DNA from: Allobosea caraganae
GTDB taxonomy: Bacteria > Pseudomonadota > Alphaproteobacteria > Rhizobiales > Beijerinckiaceae
Direction: 5' to 3'
Length of the DNA stretch: 64,000 bases
Assembly: GCF_003351345.1 (NCBI RefSeq)
Contig: NZ_QQTO01000020.1
Coordinates: forward strand, 1 to 64,000
How positions within the stretch are numbered: position 1 is the stretch's first letter; each line of letters begins with the position of its first letter. A program made the translations under genes and the position numbers. Below the pieces are notes generated by a model. That model saw only the letters and a list, made by a program, of their open reading frames with translations, was not told the DNA's origin and did not search any database. Of this stretch, positions 63,420-64,000 are shown one piece after another.

Positions 63420-64000
63420 TCACGGCTCCAGGTCGTGGCCCCGGATCAGCACGACGTCCGAGGTCGCGTTGCCGATCAGGGTGACGGCCGCCGCATGGGC
63501 CATGCTCGGCTTGCGCTCGATGATCGCGCGCAGCACGTCGCCATGCTCGATGATGGCGCGCGGCCGGTGGTCGCCCCGCGCCGCGATCTCGAACATCTGC
63601 CGCAGGCCGAAGCTGAAGAGCTGGCCGATCGGCCAGAAGAACTCGTTATGGGTGGCGAAATAGATCGAGCGGTGGAAGGCGAGATCGGCCTCGACCCAGC
63701 GGGCATTGTCGGCGCCGGCATCGACCATCGCCTGGAAGTCGGACTGGAGCTGAAGGCGGTCCTCATCCGTGGCCGCGACCGCCGCCAGCGCCGCAGCAGC
63801 CGGCTCCGTTGCCCGGCGCAGCTCGAACATCTTCTTGAGATAGGTGTCGGTGTCGGTGACCTCGACGCGCCAGCGCAGGATGTCGGGGTCGAGATGGCTC
63901 CAGTGCCGGGGATCGCGCACCCGCGTGCCGCGCTTGGGGCTCGAGACCAGCAGGCCCTTGGCGATGAGCGAGCGCAAGGCCTCGCGCATCGCGGTGCGGC
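63420..64000 (-). CDS. GntR/FadR-family transcriptional regulator (partial, N-terminus outside)
   Basis: The C-terminal 193 codons are readable. The end of the winged helix (MREALRSLIAKGLLVSSPKRGTRV, preceded by a codon run typical of SRTAMREAL) is followed by an FCD effector domain (about 45-190 of the visible part) with DLAFHRSIYFATHNEFFWPI and the metal-site pattern D-H-x3-H (AIIEHGDVLRAIIERKPSMAHAAAV). Such regulators control sugar-acid and peptide uptake, fitting the downstream ABC operon and KDPG aldolase. The start is beyond the window. Confidence 0.9.
   Translation of the reverse strand, partial: RTAMREALRSLIAKGLLVSSPKRGTRVRDPRHWSHLDPDILRWRVEVTDTDTYLKKMFELRRATEPAAAALAAVAATDEDRLQLQSDFQAMVDAGADNARWVEADLAFHRSIYFATHNEFFWPIGQLFSFGLRQMFEIAARGDHRPRAIIEHGDVLRAIIERKPSMAHAAAVTLIGNATSDVVLIRGHDLEP

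Overview
The window is GC-rich chromosomal DNA of an alphaproteobacterium, most likely a member of the Hyphomicrobiales such as Bosea or a close relative. Supporting signs are the block pcm - tolC-type outer-membrane gene - popZ - valS, a BA14K-family protein, an ExoR-like Sel1 protein, a YARHG protein, ModE with a stand-alone molbindin, a Rhizobiales-style SAM-II riboswitch, and several families of intergenic palindromic repeats. The genus is inference. I see no prophage, insertion sequence, CRISPR array or plasmid origin. Gene packing is dense, with many 1-4 bp stop/start overlaps.

Layout. 1-4.2 kb: end of an autotransporter, an NmrA-type reductase and a TRAP transporter (fused DctQM plus DctP). 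4.2-9.5 kb: a sulfonate operon on the minus strand (small gene - ssuA - ssuD - ssuC - ssuB - flavin reductase), preceded by a SAM-II-like riboswitch and a cysteine-rich 25-codon upstream ORF. 9.5-17.1 kb: an IclR regulator divergent from a seven-gene operon of a PotABCD-type transporter plus a three-subunit opine-oxidase/HcnABC-like flavoenzyme. 17.2-20.3 kb: copA-cueR with a clear CueR promoter. 20.3-24 kb: modE, modABC with a Mo-box, and mop. 24-30 kb: a cupin, then an IclR-controlled NitT/TauT-type ABC transporter divergent from a two-gene enzyme pair. 30-34.1 kb: mercaptopyruvate sulfurtransferase, AlaX, an SDR and a photolyase. 34.4-34.7 kb: tRNA-Cys and tRNA-Asn, followed by a slightly AT-richer stretch with a lipoprotein gene. 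35.7-39.7 kb: an EfeUOB-type iron operon with the EfeO function apparently divided between two proteins. 40-47 kb: pcm, tolC, popZ, dps and valS. 47-52.5 kb: YqaA, ilvD, an ExoR-like gene, small proteins and exonuclease III. 52.7-59.1 kb: mostly small secreted or regulatory genes, an orphan HerA-like ATPase, an ImmA/IrrE-type protease and a diguanylate cyclase. 59.1-64 kb: KDPG aldolase, a peptide/nickel-type ABC system and a truncated FadR-type regulator.

The window is dominated by nutrient acquisition: C4-dicarboxylate-like acids, sulfonates, amines or opines, molybdate, iron, an unknown NitT/TauT substrate and peptides. Several systems have their regulatory sites readable in the DNA: SAM-II riboswitch plus Cys-rich leader, paired IclR operators, CueR promoter and Mo-box.

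The most promising unusual signals are (1) the layered leader of the ssu operon, (2) the opine-oxidase/PotABCD operon with duplicated AATTC-N9-GAATT operators, (3) a roughly 130-bp inverted-repeat element present three times directly after stop codons, and (4) the division of EfeO into a cupredoxin protein without a visible HxxE site and a separate M75 protein that has it.
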